DNA of 64,000 bases from Notolepis coatsorum. Lineage: Eukaryota > Chordata > Actinopteri > Aulopiformes > Paralepididae. The number at the start of each line of letters is the position of its first letter. The stretch's first letter is position 1. Made by a program: the position numbers and the translations under genes. The notes under the pieces are model-generated. The model ran no database searches. It was given only the letters and a program-made list of their open reading frames with translations, and had not been told where the DNA came from. Below are positions 11,838-21,887 of the stretch, in pieces. The stretch lies in contig OZ020589.1 in NCBI GenBank assembly GCA_963971535.1, positions 85,716,258 to 85,780,257 of the forward strand, in the 5' to 3' direction.

Positions 11838-13240
11838 TGTTGTGAAGGATCAGATTAAACCGAATATGTATATTTATTTATATATATATATTTAATTGTA
11901 TTTGTATATCGTTTGATATCCCCTGTATATTCCTTGTACAATATGCATTGAATATCCCCGTTTCTACTAAACAGCCCATAATAGTTTCATTCTACCATTG
12001 GACGAGAACCTGGCGCCAGGTTGCCATACCCCTAGGTCCAAGTTCAATCGTGCCGCCTAACATGTCGAGGCAACCCCCGGTTCCGCGCAGTAATATGCCG
12101 GGGCGAAATACGAATGGTACTATTTGTTCATAGCGCATATATATATGGCGCTCGTAAAGTAGAACTTTCTTTTTAGTCCAGTTCTTTACCCTCCAACAGA
12201 GTGACAGACGCAAAAGCCTCCCCACGACGCACGTGCGGTGTAGTAAGGCCTACTTGGCCCAGAATAGGCATTGAGATATCGTGTAGATTAATAGTTGAAT
12301 GGTCATAGTTTGGCACCATACCGTCGAGTTGGATGTATTCTATTAAGCTAATAATAGTCTATTTATGTATGGTGCATCGTTCGGTTAGAGTTCTACAGTT
12401 ATCAGCACCCCCATCGTTCCTGACGTTATCTGGACGCTTATCCAGGCTGGTCAGACCCCTAGTGGTGATTGCATCCGAGGAGCTCCGGGTCAAGAGCGAC
12501 TGGACCTGTATATTGGATTACTCTACCCCGACGACGGCGAGCCTTCCACGGCTCTTGGATTATGCTTTGTGTGCTTTGATTATTCCATGGATAAAGGCCA
12601 ACACTGCCGAGTGTTGGAATTACCCCCCGGAGAGGACTCCAGGTGAGGCGGCGCTCTACACGTGAGGTCGCACCACGTCTCACCGTTGTGGACCGGCAGA
12701 TACCGTTCCACAGAGGGTCCAGCTGTATTCGTCTGCGGCCCGAGGTTCTGTGGGCACCGTGTCCAAGACTTTGGATTCTCCCAAGACACCGTCGGCCAGA
12801 TGGGATACCGCCAGCGGCTTCTCTAACCCCCCCCTCCTACTGTCTTACAACCAGCGGGACCCCCCCCCCCCTTAGTGTATCCAGCTATAATCATTTAAGT
12901 ACCTTCGCTATCGTTTCCTAAATATTCCAGGTTGTATACTTACTCCCTGCGCAACCAGAGATTGGACATTCAATGTTGATTTACCTACGAATACTCATTT
13001 GCCATAAAAGTGCATATTCAATATTTCAAATCATAAATGTAATTAAGTGAATGTTGTATACACCTTTTGCTGTATTAAATATTCGATTTGGTACATTTGT
13101 GTTGGTTCGTTTCATCAGGTGGGAAAGTGTTCATCATACTTATATCTTGTACTGGGTGGCCAGAAGTTAAAGTACATGAGGTAGTGGTATTAAATATCAT
13201 ATCTAACAATACAGTCAGGGAATTGTACCCCTCAGTTACA
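11838..13240 (+). repeat. BEL element 1, 5' LTR
   Basis: 1,403 bp, TGTTG...TTACA. Paired with 19567-20971. Its short open frames (for example around 12643-12921) also occur in the other LTR, show no known domain and are not counted as genes. Transcription signals are presumably inside but I could not place a promoter with confidence. Confidence 0.95.
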
Positions 13241-13242
13241 AT

Positions 13243-13260
13243 TGGTCCTTCGAGCCGGAT
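13243..13260 (+). promoter_or_regulatory. Primer-binding site of BEL element 1
   Basis: TGGTCCTTCGAGCCGGAT begins two bases after the 5' LTR. It has the TGG start expected for pairing with the CCA end of a tRNA. The same site, with one base changed at its end, is found in the second BEL element at 32537-32554. I do not name the tRNA. Confidence 0.85.
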
Positions 13261-13455
13261 GGTAACTAGTGTAATATTAATATAGTGTTATTAATATCGA
13301 AATGGCCTATGATGAACACTCCACGAAACGATCCTCCTAACCTAGAACGCCCGCGGCGCAGATGACAGACACCTCAGTACTTAGAGGCTTACACTGTCAG
13401 TCAACTACCTAGCCTTCGACAAACGGTAAACGTGGTAAAAGTAGAAAGTAAAATT

Positions 13456-16400
13456 ATGTCTGACCTTAACGACCAGGTTTCCCCGACCACAGAGGCCCTA
13501 GTAGGTCCTAATGTAACTGACCAAGCCCACGGTGGGGACCAGGAGGGAATTGACATGCCTTTACCCCCCGCCACTACTAAAGAAGTAGTCCCCGACAAGC
13601 CCCGGGAGGAAGACAACCCTACAGAGAGAGAACTCTGCACGGAAGAAGAGGAGGAGAGCGCCGAGGAACTAGAGCTCCAGGACTCCCCAACGAGTACCCC
13701 CAGGAGCGGTTCACGCAGGAGCGGCTCACCTCCACTACCGCCTTCCCCCAGCGAAGCGGAGAGGACACTACAACAGGCGTTCCTCGTCAGCCTGACAGCC
13801 TCTACCGAACGCGATCGGCTCCAAGCACAGACGCTTAGCGAGCGCGAACGTCTCCAAGCACAGGCGACCAGCGAGCGCGAACACCTCCAAGCACAGCAAC
13901 GGAGCGAAGAACAGCGCACAAGTCTGGAGATGAGACGCTTCCAGATGGAAGAGAATATGGCAAGAGACCGGGCCGACGCACAGCGCGCCGCTGCCGGTGC
14001 CCAAAGAGACGCAGAGCGCGATAGACTACAAGCGCAACTAATAGAGCAGCTGATCAAAAGGACAACTCCCTCTCCCTCCGCCAGGGGCTCAAGGAACTCG
14101 TCGAGACAACAGTCAAGAGCAGCGTCACCGCAACGAGCAAGCGACCCTGAACTTGACCAACAGACCGAGTCTAGACCCCCCGCAGATCCCCTTCCCATAC
14201 CGGTCCAAGCGAGACCCAGCTACAAGGAAGGAGCGGCCTACACTGCGGAGAAGCTAAATAAACGATTACAGGATCTGGAAGATTTGATAGAAGAAGAAGA
14301 GGGAGAAGAGGAGAACCAAGCCCGACGACAGCACAGTACTCCACCGGACCAGGAGGTCCCATACAGTCCAGGCTATACCCCCGCGGCGCTGCGCTACAGA
14401 CCCCCGACTCTATTTACGGGTGAGCACGACGCACGACCAGCCCCGAGGAACAGTACCTGGATCAGCGGGCCATGGTACCCTGCCAGTACCAGCCCACAGC
14501 GAGGCGCAAGAGGGGACTCGCCCAGGAGGTCTCTCCCCCAACGCTCGCCGATGTATCAGCCATCCACGGCGTCATACAACGCCACACCGTCATTCCCAGA
14601 CTTCGCCTATGAGAGTCGAGCACAGTACACGGAGCTCCGGATGTGCTTAGAGACAATGATGGTGGATGTCGCTGATGAACGCCACAAGTATGCAATATTA
14701 TTGAAGCACCTGAAAGTACCGCGAGCGCACAATATAGCGCTAGCCTATGCTACCTCCTCGACCCCATACACAGCGGCCCTTGCAGCGCTGGATCAAAGAT
14801 ATGGACGTATATGGGATTACGTAATCCAGGAGATAAGGCATATTGACCGCCTACCCCCAGCCACAGACAATCGCTCACTAGACGACCTGTCAATCAAAGT
14901 GCAGTCCCTGGTGGGGATGCTGGGAGCTCAACGGGAGAAGGGCATGCATGAGCTGTACGCCAACTCTAACGTTGAGAGGATTTTGGAGAAGCTGTCACCC
15001 GCAAGACAGGAGCGCTTTCGGCGGCAGAGGGACTACCGAGATCCCGACGGCCCCGAGCCATCCCTCCTTGATCTGGCCGACTTCCTGGCGAGAGAGGTCA
15101 GCAGCTTACGACTGGACACCTTCGGGCGGAGCACGCCAAGCTCCAGAGAGGGACCCAGGAGAATAAGTGATGGAAGAAGATCGGTGACTGTCATGCACCA
15201 ATCAGAGTCAGTACCGAGCAGTAAGAGTCACAGCACCCCCTCAAGAAAGGAGAAGTGGAAGATAGCGTGTCCCTACTGTGAGAAAGAACACTGGCTGTCA
15301 CAATGTGACTCATTCACAAAGATGAATGCAGAAGAAGTGAGCCAATGGATAAAGTCCAACCGGCGCTGTTATCGATGTGCGCGGCCCCACATGGCAGCCG
15401 AATGCCGCCTAAAGAAAATGTGCAGCCGGTGCGATGGAGCCCATCTAGATATACTACACGATAGTAACGGAAGACGGCCTATACCTGCACCACGGAGCGG
15501 CACCAAGGCAAGTGTCATGTACATTGACCCCGCCAGCAGCAACGGAGCTCAAGTGCTCTTAAAGGTAGTCCGTGTGACATTGAGCTACCAGGATAAAGTC
15601 ATGGACACTTACGCCGTCCTTGATGACGGGTCAGAGAAGACCCTTCTGCTCGCCTCCGCTGCGACTCAGCTGGGACTGCGGGGGAGCAAGAACGAAATGA
15701 CGATTCGGACAATAAGAAGAGATTTAAAGACGATAAAGGGCGAGAATGTCTCCTTCACTATCGCAGCCAACGGGCAGCCAGAGCGACGGTACAAGATCAC
15801 AAATGCTTTCACCAGCCAAGAAATAGGACTCTCGCAGTACACCTACCCTGTCACCAAGTTGATGGATAAATATGTGCACCTGCGCCAATTACCTATCCCG
15901 CTCATAGACGGCGCTACCCCGACCCTGTTGATAGGCTCCGACCATGCAGAACTCATAGTCCCGATTGACCGGGTCCATACAGGCCCCCGAGGCTGTCCTG
16001 CAGCAGTCGAGACCCGCCTAGGATGGACATTACAAGGCCCCCTCGCTAAATCTCTCAACCGAACCGCAGCCACTAGCTGCTTCCACTCGAGAACGACAGA
16101 AGAAGACACCACTCTCCTGCAGCATGTCGAGAGGCTATGGACCCTAGAGACAATGCCCTTTAAGAACGAAAAGAAAGACATTCGCTCTAAAGAAGACATT
16201 TACGCCATCCACCTACTCGAGCAGGGGACAAAGAGAGTCACAGTCGGCAGAGTGATGAGATACGCAACTCCACTCCTGAGGCGAGAGGGAATGCCCCCCT
16301 TTCACGCAAAGAAAGACGCCACGGAGCGCTATCTACTGAACACAGAGCGGCGCCTAGCCAAAGACCCCGCTCAACAGAGTGTGTACCGAGCTGAGATTGA

Positions 16401-19400
16401 GAAGCTAATCACAGCGGGACACGTAACAAAGATTGACATTAAAGAGGCCGATCAGACGACCGAATCATGGTACGTGCCGCATCACAAGGTCCATCACAAT
16501 GGCAAGGATCGCATTGTGTTTAACTGCAGCTACCAGATCGGATCCCAAAATCTGAATAAAGAGCTCTTGCCCGGCCCCACACTCGGCCCCTCCCTACTAG
16601 GCGTGCCACTGCGCTTCCGCCAGGACAAGGTGGCTATAAGCGGGGATATCAAAGGGATGTTCTTGCAAGTGAGACTAGTAGAGGAGGACAAGCCTCTGCT
16701 ACGGTTCCTATGGAGAGAGAAGATCGGAGATGAGAACCCATCCATCTACCAGTGGGAAGTACTCCCCTTCGGAACCACATGCAGCCCGTGCTGTGCTACA
16801 TTTGCACTACAGAAACACGTCACAGAGGACCCAGCAGCAGATGAAGAGGTCCAACACAGTGTGAAGAACAGTTTCTACGTGGACAACTGTCTACAAAGCG
16901 TCTCGACTCAAGAAGAAGCCGAGGCTCTCCTAATCAAGTTACGCGCCTCCCTAATCAAAGGAGGCTTTGATCTCAGGCAGTGGGCCAGCAGTGACCCGCA
17001 CGTATTGCGCAGCCTCTCCTCCGCAGACAAGGCTGCCAGCAGCGAGACCTGGATGGCGACAATCCCAGGAGAAGCCCAAGAAATGACACTAGGATTAGTC
17101 TGGCGCTTCAAAACAGACTCGCTCCACTATAGACACAAACCCTTGGCTCCAGAGCAAGGAAGGTCGGCGGCGATACCGACCACCAGACGGAGTGTGTACA
17201 GAACACTCGCCAGACAATATGACCCGCTGGGATGTATTCTACCTCACACCACCAGGGCAAAGATGATTGTACGAGCACTATGGGACAAGGACCAGGGCTG
17301 GGACGACCCAATACCCGCACACCTTGCCTCAACATGGAGAGAGTGGGAGACGGAACTCCGCTCACTCCCAGGTGTCAATATACGCCGCAGCTACTTCCCA
17401 TCCACAGTGAGGCCAGAGACATGCGAGATTGAGCTACACGTCTTCAGCGACGCCTCCGAAGTAGCCTACGGATCGGTTGCCTATTTGCGTGCCCAAGAGA
17501 TGGGAGGAGAGATACACACTGCTTTCATACTGGCCCGCTCAAGAATAGCCCCACGTAAGCAACAATCTATCCCACGTCTAGAGCTCTGCGCAGCCCTCGC
17601 AGGAGCGCATCTAGCCACGTTAATCCAACGTGAACTCACCATTCCGGTGCATAGAACAATCTTGTGGTCAGATTCCACGACAGTACTCACATGGATTAAG
17701 TCTGATTCATGCAGATACAAAGTCTTCGTGGGAGTCAGAGTCACCGAGATTCAAGAATTAACAGAAGAAGCAAGCTGGAGGTATGTGGATACCAAACACA
17801 ACCCAGCTGACGTCATCACCCGGGGAATGTCCCTGGATGACCTAACCCGTCGCAACATCTACAGTGACGGACCAGCATTCCTCCAGCTCCCGGAAGGAGA
17901 TTGGCCTACGCCCACCCCGAGGGAAGCAAGTAACGAGGAGGCTGAGAACAAGAAGCCTATGTTCTGTGGACTGAGCACTGTCGCCTCCACAGACCCGAAT
18001 ATAGATGACTGCATTACCCTAGAGAGTGCGCAACAAAGAACATTCCTGCGGCACCACCCAGAGATTCAGTCCACCACTGACATGTCAGCAGCTGACTACG
18101 AAGAAGCAGAACTTCTTCTACTACAACGAGCCCAGAGAGACTCGTTCCCCGATGAGCTAGACTGTCGACAGGGAGGAAACCCCGTCCCATCAGACAGCAG
18201 ACTGATTCACCTGGCACCAGAGAGTGACGCACATAATCTCATCAGAGTGGGTGGTCGCCTGCGGAGAGCCCCCGATCTACCAGATGACATTAAGCACCCG
18301 ATCGTCTTGAACAGCCGACACAAGGTCACAGAGCTGATCATAAAGAAATACGACGAGGATGTGCACCACGCAGGAGCAGAGAGAGTCTTCGCGGAGATCA
18401 GACGTCGTTATTGGATATTGCAAGGGAGAGAAGCAGTACGGCGCTTCCAGCGAACCTGTCTAGACTGCCGTAAGTGGCGCGCGCAGCCCAGCATACCACG
18501 GATGGCTGACCTACCCCCCTGTCGCCTCCGAATCGGCGACAAGCCATTCCACTCCACAGGCATGGACTGTTTTGGCCCGTTGTATATAAAGAGAGGAAGA
18601 GGCACCGAGAAGCGGTGGGGTATTGTATTCAAATGCATGACCACCAGAGCGATACATATCGAGCTCCTTCCGACCATGAGCACAGACTCATTCCTTATGG
18701 CCTTCCGGAGATTCATATCACGGAAAGGACAACCGTCTACATTGTTGTCTGATCACGGGACCAACTTCAAAGGCGGAGAAAGAGAGCTGAGAGAGAGCTT
18801 CCAAGCTATGGGCCCAGAACTTAAGACCCACCTCGCTCCAGCCCAGATTGACTTCCAGTTTAATCCCCCGAACGCACCCCACTTCGGTGGAACCTGGGAA
18901 CGAGAAGTACGTTCTATAAAGACAGCCCTGTATGCCGTACTCGGAGCCCAGACTGTGGCAGAGGAAGTCCTAATGACAGTCCTCACGGAGATCGAGGGAA
19001 TATTGAACTCAAAGCCCCTCGGTTACGTCTCCAGTGATGTAGCAGATGTCGACCCAGTCACCCCCAACACACTCCTAATGGGGCGGCTGGACCCCGCGCT
19101 ACCCCAGACAATGTACAGGCCTGAAGAAGCGAACGGCCGAAGAATGTGGAGGTACAGCCAAGTACTAGCTGACAAGTTTTGGAGCAGCTTCCTACTTCAC
19201 TACCTACCGTCTCTACAGACCCGCCAGAAGTGGGTAAAAGAGAGAGACAACTTGACAGAAGGAACAGTCGTCATGATAGTTGACCAGTCACTCCCCAGAG
19301 CTATGTGGCCGGCTGGCCGCGTAAGCAAAGTGATCACCGGTGCCGATGGCAAGGTCCGAGCAGCTGAAGTACTCGTCCAAGGGCGCACCTACACACGGCC

Positions 19401-19473
19401 CGTGGCGAGGCTCATAGAACTGCCCCGACTCCCAGATACTATCGATGATGACCATGACCCTATGACTTTGTGA
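13456..19473 (+). CDS. BEL/Pao gag-pol polyprotein, intact
   Basis: The frame opens at 13432, but the ATG at 13456 (MSDLNDQ) is the better start because the second BEL element begins at the matching Met and has a stop just before it. Numbering from 13432: an acidic N-terminus; a charged coiled-coil stretch with LQAQ repeats (about 123-210); a Gag core (about 388-530); zinc knuckles C613-C616-H620-C625, C646-C649-H653-C658 and C664-C667-H671-H676; a retropepsin-like AVLDDGS (D731/D732); reverse transcriptase with ISGDIKGMF (D1072) and FYVDNCL (1148-1154); RNase H with D1340, E1384 and D1414; an integrase HH-CC zinc domain (1645-1679); a core with D1712, D1774 and E1823; and a C-terminal basic domain. 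There is no internal stop. The gene makes the particle and all enzymes for retrotransposition. YVDN replaces the usual YVDD and is shared with the second copy. Confidence 0.95.
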   Translation: MSDLNDQVSPTTEALVGPNVTDQAHGGDQEGIDMPLPPATTKEVVPDKPREEDNPTERELCTEEEEESAEELELQDSPTSTPRSGSRRSGSPPLPPSPSEAERTLQQAFLVSLTASTERDRLQAQTLSERERLQAQATSEREHLQAQQRSEEQRTSLEMRRFQMEENMARDRADAQRAAAGAQRDAERDRLQAQLIEQLIKRTTPSPSARGSRNSSRQQSRAASPQRASDPELDQQTESRPPADPLPIPVQARPSYKEGAAYTAEKLNKRLQDLEDLIEEEEGEEENQARRQHSTPPDQEVPYSPGYTPAALRYRPPTLFTGEHDARPAPRNSTWISGPWYPASTSPQRGARGDSPRRSLPQRSPMYQPSTASYNATPSFPDFAYESRAQYTELRMCLETMMVDVADERHKYAILLKHLKVPRAHNIALAYATSSTPYTAALAALDQRYGRIWDYVIQEIRHIDRLPPATDNRSLDDLSIKVQSLVGMLGAQREKGMHELYANSNVERILEKLSPARQERFRRQRDYRDPDGPEPSLLDLADFLAREVSSLRLDTFGRSTPSSREGPRRISDGRRSVTVMHQSESVPSSKSHSTPSRKEKWKIACPYCEKEHWLSQCDSFTKMNAEEVSQWIKSNRRCYRCARPHMAAECRLKKMCSRCDGAHLDILHDSNGRRPIPAPRSGTKASVMYIDPASSNGAQVLLKVVRVTLSYQDKVMDTYAVLDDGSEKTLLLASAATQLGLRGSKNEMTIRTIRRDLKTIKGENVSFTIAANGQPERRYKITNAFTSQEIGLSQYTYPVTKLMDKYVHLRQLPIPLIDGATPTLLIGSDHAELIVPIDRVHTGPRGCPAAVETRLGWTLQGPLAKSLNRTAATSCFHSRTTEEDTTLLQHVERLWTLETMPFKNEKKDIRSKEDIYAIHLLEQGTKRVTVGRVMRYATPLLRREGMPPFHAKKDATERYLLNTERRLAKDPAQQSVYRAEIEKLITAGHVTKIDIKEADQTTESWYVPHHKVHHNGKDRIVFNCSYQIGSQNLNKELLPGPTLGPSLLGVPLRFRQDKVAISGDIKGMFLQVRLVEEDKPLLRFLWREKIGDENPSIYQWEVLPFGTTCSPCCATFALQKHVTEDPAADEEVQHSVKNSFYVDNCLQSVSTQEEAEALLIKLRASLIKGGFDLRQWASSDPHVLRSLSSADKAASSETWMATIPGEAQEMTLGLVWRFKTDSLHYRHKPLAPEQGRSAAIPTTRRSVYRTLARQYDPLGCILPHTTRAKMIVRALWDKDQGWDDPIPAHLASTWREWETELRSLPGVNIRRSYFPSTVRPETCEIELHVFSDASEVAYGSVAYLRAQEMGGEIHTAFILARSRIAPRKQQSIPRLELCAALAGAHLATLIQRELTIPVHRTILWSDSTTVLTWIKSDSCRYKVFVGVRVTEIQELTEEASWRYVDTKHNPADVITRGMSLDDLTRRNIYSDGPAFLQLPEGDWPTPTPREASNEEAENKKPMFCGLSTVASTDPNIDDCITLESAQQRTFLRHHPEIQSTTDMSAADYEEAELLLLQRAQRDSFPDELDCRQGGNPVPSDSRLIHLAPESDAHNLIRVGGRLRRAPDLPDDIKHPIVLNSRHKVTELIIKKYDEDVHHAGAERVFAEIRRRYWILQGREAVRRFQRTCLDCRKWRAQPSIPRMADLPPCRLRIGDKPFHSTGMDCFGPLYIKRGRGTEKRWGIVFKCMTTRAIHIELLPTMSTDSFLMAFRRFISRKGQPSTLLSDHGTNFKGGERELRESFQAMGPELKTHLAPAQIDFQFNPPNAPHFGGTWEREVRSIKTALYAVLGAQTVAEEVLMTVLTEIEGILNSKPLGYVSSDVADVDPVTPNTLLMGRLDPALPQTMYRPEEANGRRMWRYSQVLADKFWSSFLLHYLPSLQTRQKWVKERDNLTEGTVVMIVDQSLPRAMWPAGRVSKVITGADGKVRAAEVLVQGRTYTRPVARLIELPRLPDTIDDDHDPMTL

Positions 19474-19556
19474 GTTGACTGACCCTTACAGCGGACCTTG
19501 AGTGGAAGACAGTGCGGTTAATCTGTCTCTGCTTAGCTAATTAGGTGGGACTAATT

Positions 19557-19566
19557 AGGGGGCGGC
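19557..19566 (+). promoter_or_regulatory. Polypurine tract, BEL element 1
   Basis: AGGGGGCGGC directly precedes the 3' LTR, where plus-strand DNA synthesis is primed. The second BEL element carries the same sequence in inverse orientation at 26523-26532. Confidence 0.75.
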
Positions 19567-20971
19567 TGTTGTGAAGGATCAGATTAAACCGCATATGTAT
19601 ATTTATTTATATATATATATTTAATTGTATTTGTATATCGTTTGATATCCCCTGTATATTCCTTGTACAATATGCATTGAATATCCCTGTTTCTACTAAA
19701 CAGCCCATAATAGTTTCATTCTACCATTGGACGAGAACCTGGCGCCAGGTTGCCATACCCCTAGGTCCAAGTTCAATCGTGCCGCCTAACATGTCGAGGC
19801 AACCCCCGGTTCCGCGCAGTAATATGCCGGGCGAAATACGAATGGTACTATTTGTTCATAGCGCATATATATATGGCGCTCGTAAAGTAGAACTTTCTTT
19901 TTAGTCCAGTTCTTTACCCTCCAACAGAGTGACAGACGCAAAAGCCTCCCCATGACGCACGTGCGGTGTAGTAAGGCCTACTTGGCCCAGAATAGGCATT
20001 GAGATATCGTGTAGATTAATAGTTGAATGGTCATAGTTTGGCACCATACCGTCGAGTTGGACGTATTCTATTAAGCTAATAATAGTCTATTTATGTATGG
20101 TGCATCGTTCGGTTAGAGTTCTACAGTTATCAGCACCCCCATCGTTCCTGACGTTATCTGGACGCTTATCCAGGCTGGTCAGACCCCTAGTGGTGATTGC
20201 ATCCGAGGAGCTCCGGGTCAAGAGCGACTGGACCTGTATATTGGATTACTCTACCCCGACGACGGCGAGCCTTCCACGGCTCTTGGATTATGCTTTGTGT
20301 GCTTTGATTATTCCATGGATAAAGGCCAACACTGCCGAGTGTTGGAATTACCCGCCGGAGAGGACTCCAGGTGAGGCGGCGCTCTACACGTGAGGTCGCA
20401 CCACGTCTCTCCGTTGTGGACCGGCAGATACCGTTCCACAGAGGGTCCAGCTGTATTCGTCTGCGGCCCGAGGTTCTGTGGGCACCGTGTCCAAGACTTT
20501 GGATTCTCCCAAGACACCGTCGGCCAGATGGGATACCGCCAGCGGCTTCTCTAACCCCCCCCCTCCTACTGTCTTACAACCAGCGGGACCCCCCCCCCCC
20601 CCTTAGTGTATCCAGCTATAATCATTTAAGTACCTTCGCTATCGTTTCCTAAATATTCCAGGTTGTATACTTACTCCCTGCGCAACCAGAGATTGGACAT
20701 TCAATGTTGATTTACCTACGAATACTCATTTGCCATAAAAGTGCATATTCAATATTTCAAATCATAAATGTAATTAAGTGAATGTTGTATACACCTTTTG
20801 CTGTATTAAATATTCGATTTGGTACATTTGTGTTGGTTCGTTTCATCAGGTGGGAAAGTGTTCATCATACTTATATCTTGTACTGGGTGGCCAGAAGTTA
20901 AAGTACATGAGGTAGTGGTATTAAATATCATATCTAACAATACAGTCAGGGAATTGTACCCCTCAGTTACA
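19567..20971 (+). repeat. BEL element 1, 3' LTR
   Basis: 1,405 bp, near-identical to 11838-13240. Visible differences include A/C near 11861 vs 19590, a G-run difference near 12100, C/T in the CA[C/T]GACGCACG block, and C-run length differences near 12830 and 12860. Confidence 0.95.
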
Positions 20972-20984
20972 ATAACCGTATGTT

Positions 20985-21197
20985 TCTTTCTTACCAACTC
21001 TCAAAACATGCAGGCATTCTTCCTCACTTAGTAATTGTGGTGATGTTACCCCAGTGTGGACCTGAGGGGTTGGGGCTGGGAAGTCCTGAGGAGGTCAGGG
21101 CTCTGCCTCTATCTGCTACCATCTAGTGTGACCTCTTCCCAGATGTCACATTTTACATTACACTCAACTTCCTGTTTATCCTTCACACCCTCCACCG
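20985..21197. other. Spacer right of the DIRS element
   Basis: This is the right flank of the DIRS insertion (TCTTTCTTACC...). I recognise no gene or repeat. Confidence 0.45.
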
Positions 21198-21758
21198 CGT
21201 CTATACAAATAGTAGCTCTAGTTCTGCAGACCCCTCTCTGATTGGTTGAGCTCCATTTCTGCAGCCCCCGCTCTGATTGGTTGAGCTCCATTTCTGCAGC
21301 CCCCTCTCTGATTGGTTGAGCGAAGCCCCTCGCGCGTAAGGTTATCGCGGTGCTTTGAGGTGCTTATCACGGAATCCGCCATGATTTTCATTCAGCGCTT
21401 CAGCTCACCTGGCAGAGCAGCGGTCCTGCGGTCCTTGCGGTCCGTTGTTGACGAGTTCGAATCCCATCAAATTTTTTTTTTTTAACGTGATTTTTTTTTT
21501 AACGTGTATTCTTTCGCCGGTTAAGGTTAGGCATGGTTAAGGTTAAGGTTAAGGTTAGGCATTGTTTCGGAGTTGGTTAAGGTTAGAACGGTTAAGTTTA
21601 GGCGCTGTTAAGGAGCTGGTTAAGGTTAGAGTTTGTCAAAGAGAATGGCAATAGACAGCCCATTTCCGCGCGACAGCTCCCAGCAGAGGGGCTGCAGAAA
21701 TGGAGCTCAACCAATCAGAGAGGGGTCTGCAGAACTAGAGCTACTATTTGTATAGACG
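21198..21758 (+). mobile_element. Inverted-repeat composite with tRNA-like head and GGTTAAGG minisatellite, copy 1
   Basis: The arms 21198-21268 and 21688-21758 are a perfect 71-bp inverted repeat (outer CGTCTATACAAATAGTAGC, inner CATTTCTGCAGCCCC). The left side has a further two units of the 33-bp CTCTGATTGGTTGAGCTCC block. Between the arms are a tRNA-like segment (21395-21467), T runs, then irregular GGTTAAGGTTAGGC and GTTAAGGAGCTGGTTAAGG units, and a closing AATAGACAGCCCATTTCCGC block. The core recurs at 40045-40690 and, decayed, at 48190-48310. No coding. I cannot place it in a named family. Confidence 0.75.
21395..21467 (+). repeat. tRNA-like head of the composite
   Basis: CAGCTCACCTGGCAGAGCAG resembles a tRNA D-arm/A box, and GAGTTCGAATCCC resembles the T-arm/B box at the expected distance. 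No cloverleaf acceptor closes cleanly and an A/T-rich run follows, so it is a SINE-like head and not a tRNA gene. Confidence 0.65.
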
Positions 21759-21887
21759 CCCCTCCACCTCTCTCCCTACCTGTCCGTCTCACTCACTGGA
21801 TACCTTGCAGCCTGGACATCCATTAATAGGACTGATTGAGCTCCACTCTGAATCAAATAACCTAAGGCACCTGCTTGGTCCAAGCTG

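Larger units (their letters stand above)
11838..20971 (+). mobile_element. Complete BEL/Pao LTR retrotransposon
   Basis: Two LTRs of about 1.4 kb starting TGTTGTGAAGG and ending CTCAGTTACA enclose a primer-binding site, one long gag-pol frame and a polypurine tract. The 5-bp target duplication ATAAC (11833-11837 and 20972-20976) matches the BEL/Pao habit. By eye the LTRs differ at about six substitutions plus a few C- or G-run length differences, which indicates a young insertion. It lies inside the right terminal repeat of the DIRS element. No envelope-like frame follows pol. Confidence 0.96.
5488..20984 (+). mobile_element. DIRS-type retrotransposon, non-coding interior, split by a BEL element
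   Basis: The left end (5488-5690) is an inverted copy of the right end (11697-11837 plus 20972-20984). Just inside the right repeat, 11558-11646 fuses the complement of the left outer end to the complement of the right outer end. This ITR / internal complementary region / ITR layout is diagnostic of DIRS elements, which use a tyrosine recombinase and a circular intermediate. The junction read from the internal region shows the ends share the trinucleotide GTT, which fits the DIRS family. The internal complementary region lies at the right, so the element is on the plus strand. No long RT, RNase H, methyltransferase or recombinase frame is visible in 5700-11550, so this copy is decayed or non-autonomous. 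Nested inside are 6320-6673, 7593-9017 and the BEL element 11838-20971. Confidence 0.85.

Noticed and set aside
12333..12921. Open frames inside the BEL LTR (repeated at 20097-20652)
   Set aside because: They differ between the two LTRs by indels and have no recognisable domain, so they were treated as chance frames.
13401..14198. 265-codon minus-strand frame opposite the start of BEL gag
   Set aside because: A Ser/Arg/Leu-rich shadow of the plus-strand coding sequence with no domain; the plus-strand frame is clearly the gene.
21395..21467. Functional tRNA gene
   Set aside because: Box-like sequences are present, but the acceptor stem does not close and the segment is the head of a repeated composite. 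The same reasoning applies at 8545-8606, 40045-40115 and 55783-55895.
21500..21625. Interstitial telomeric repeat
   Set aside because: Units are GGTTAAGGTTAGGC-like and not (TTAGGG)n; they belong to the composite repeat also seen at 40160-40620.
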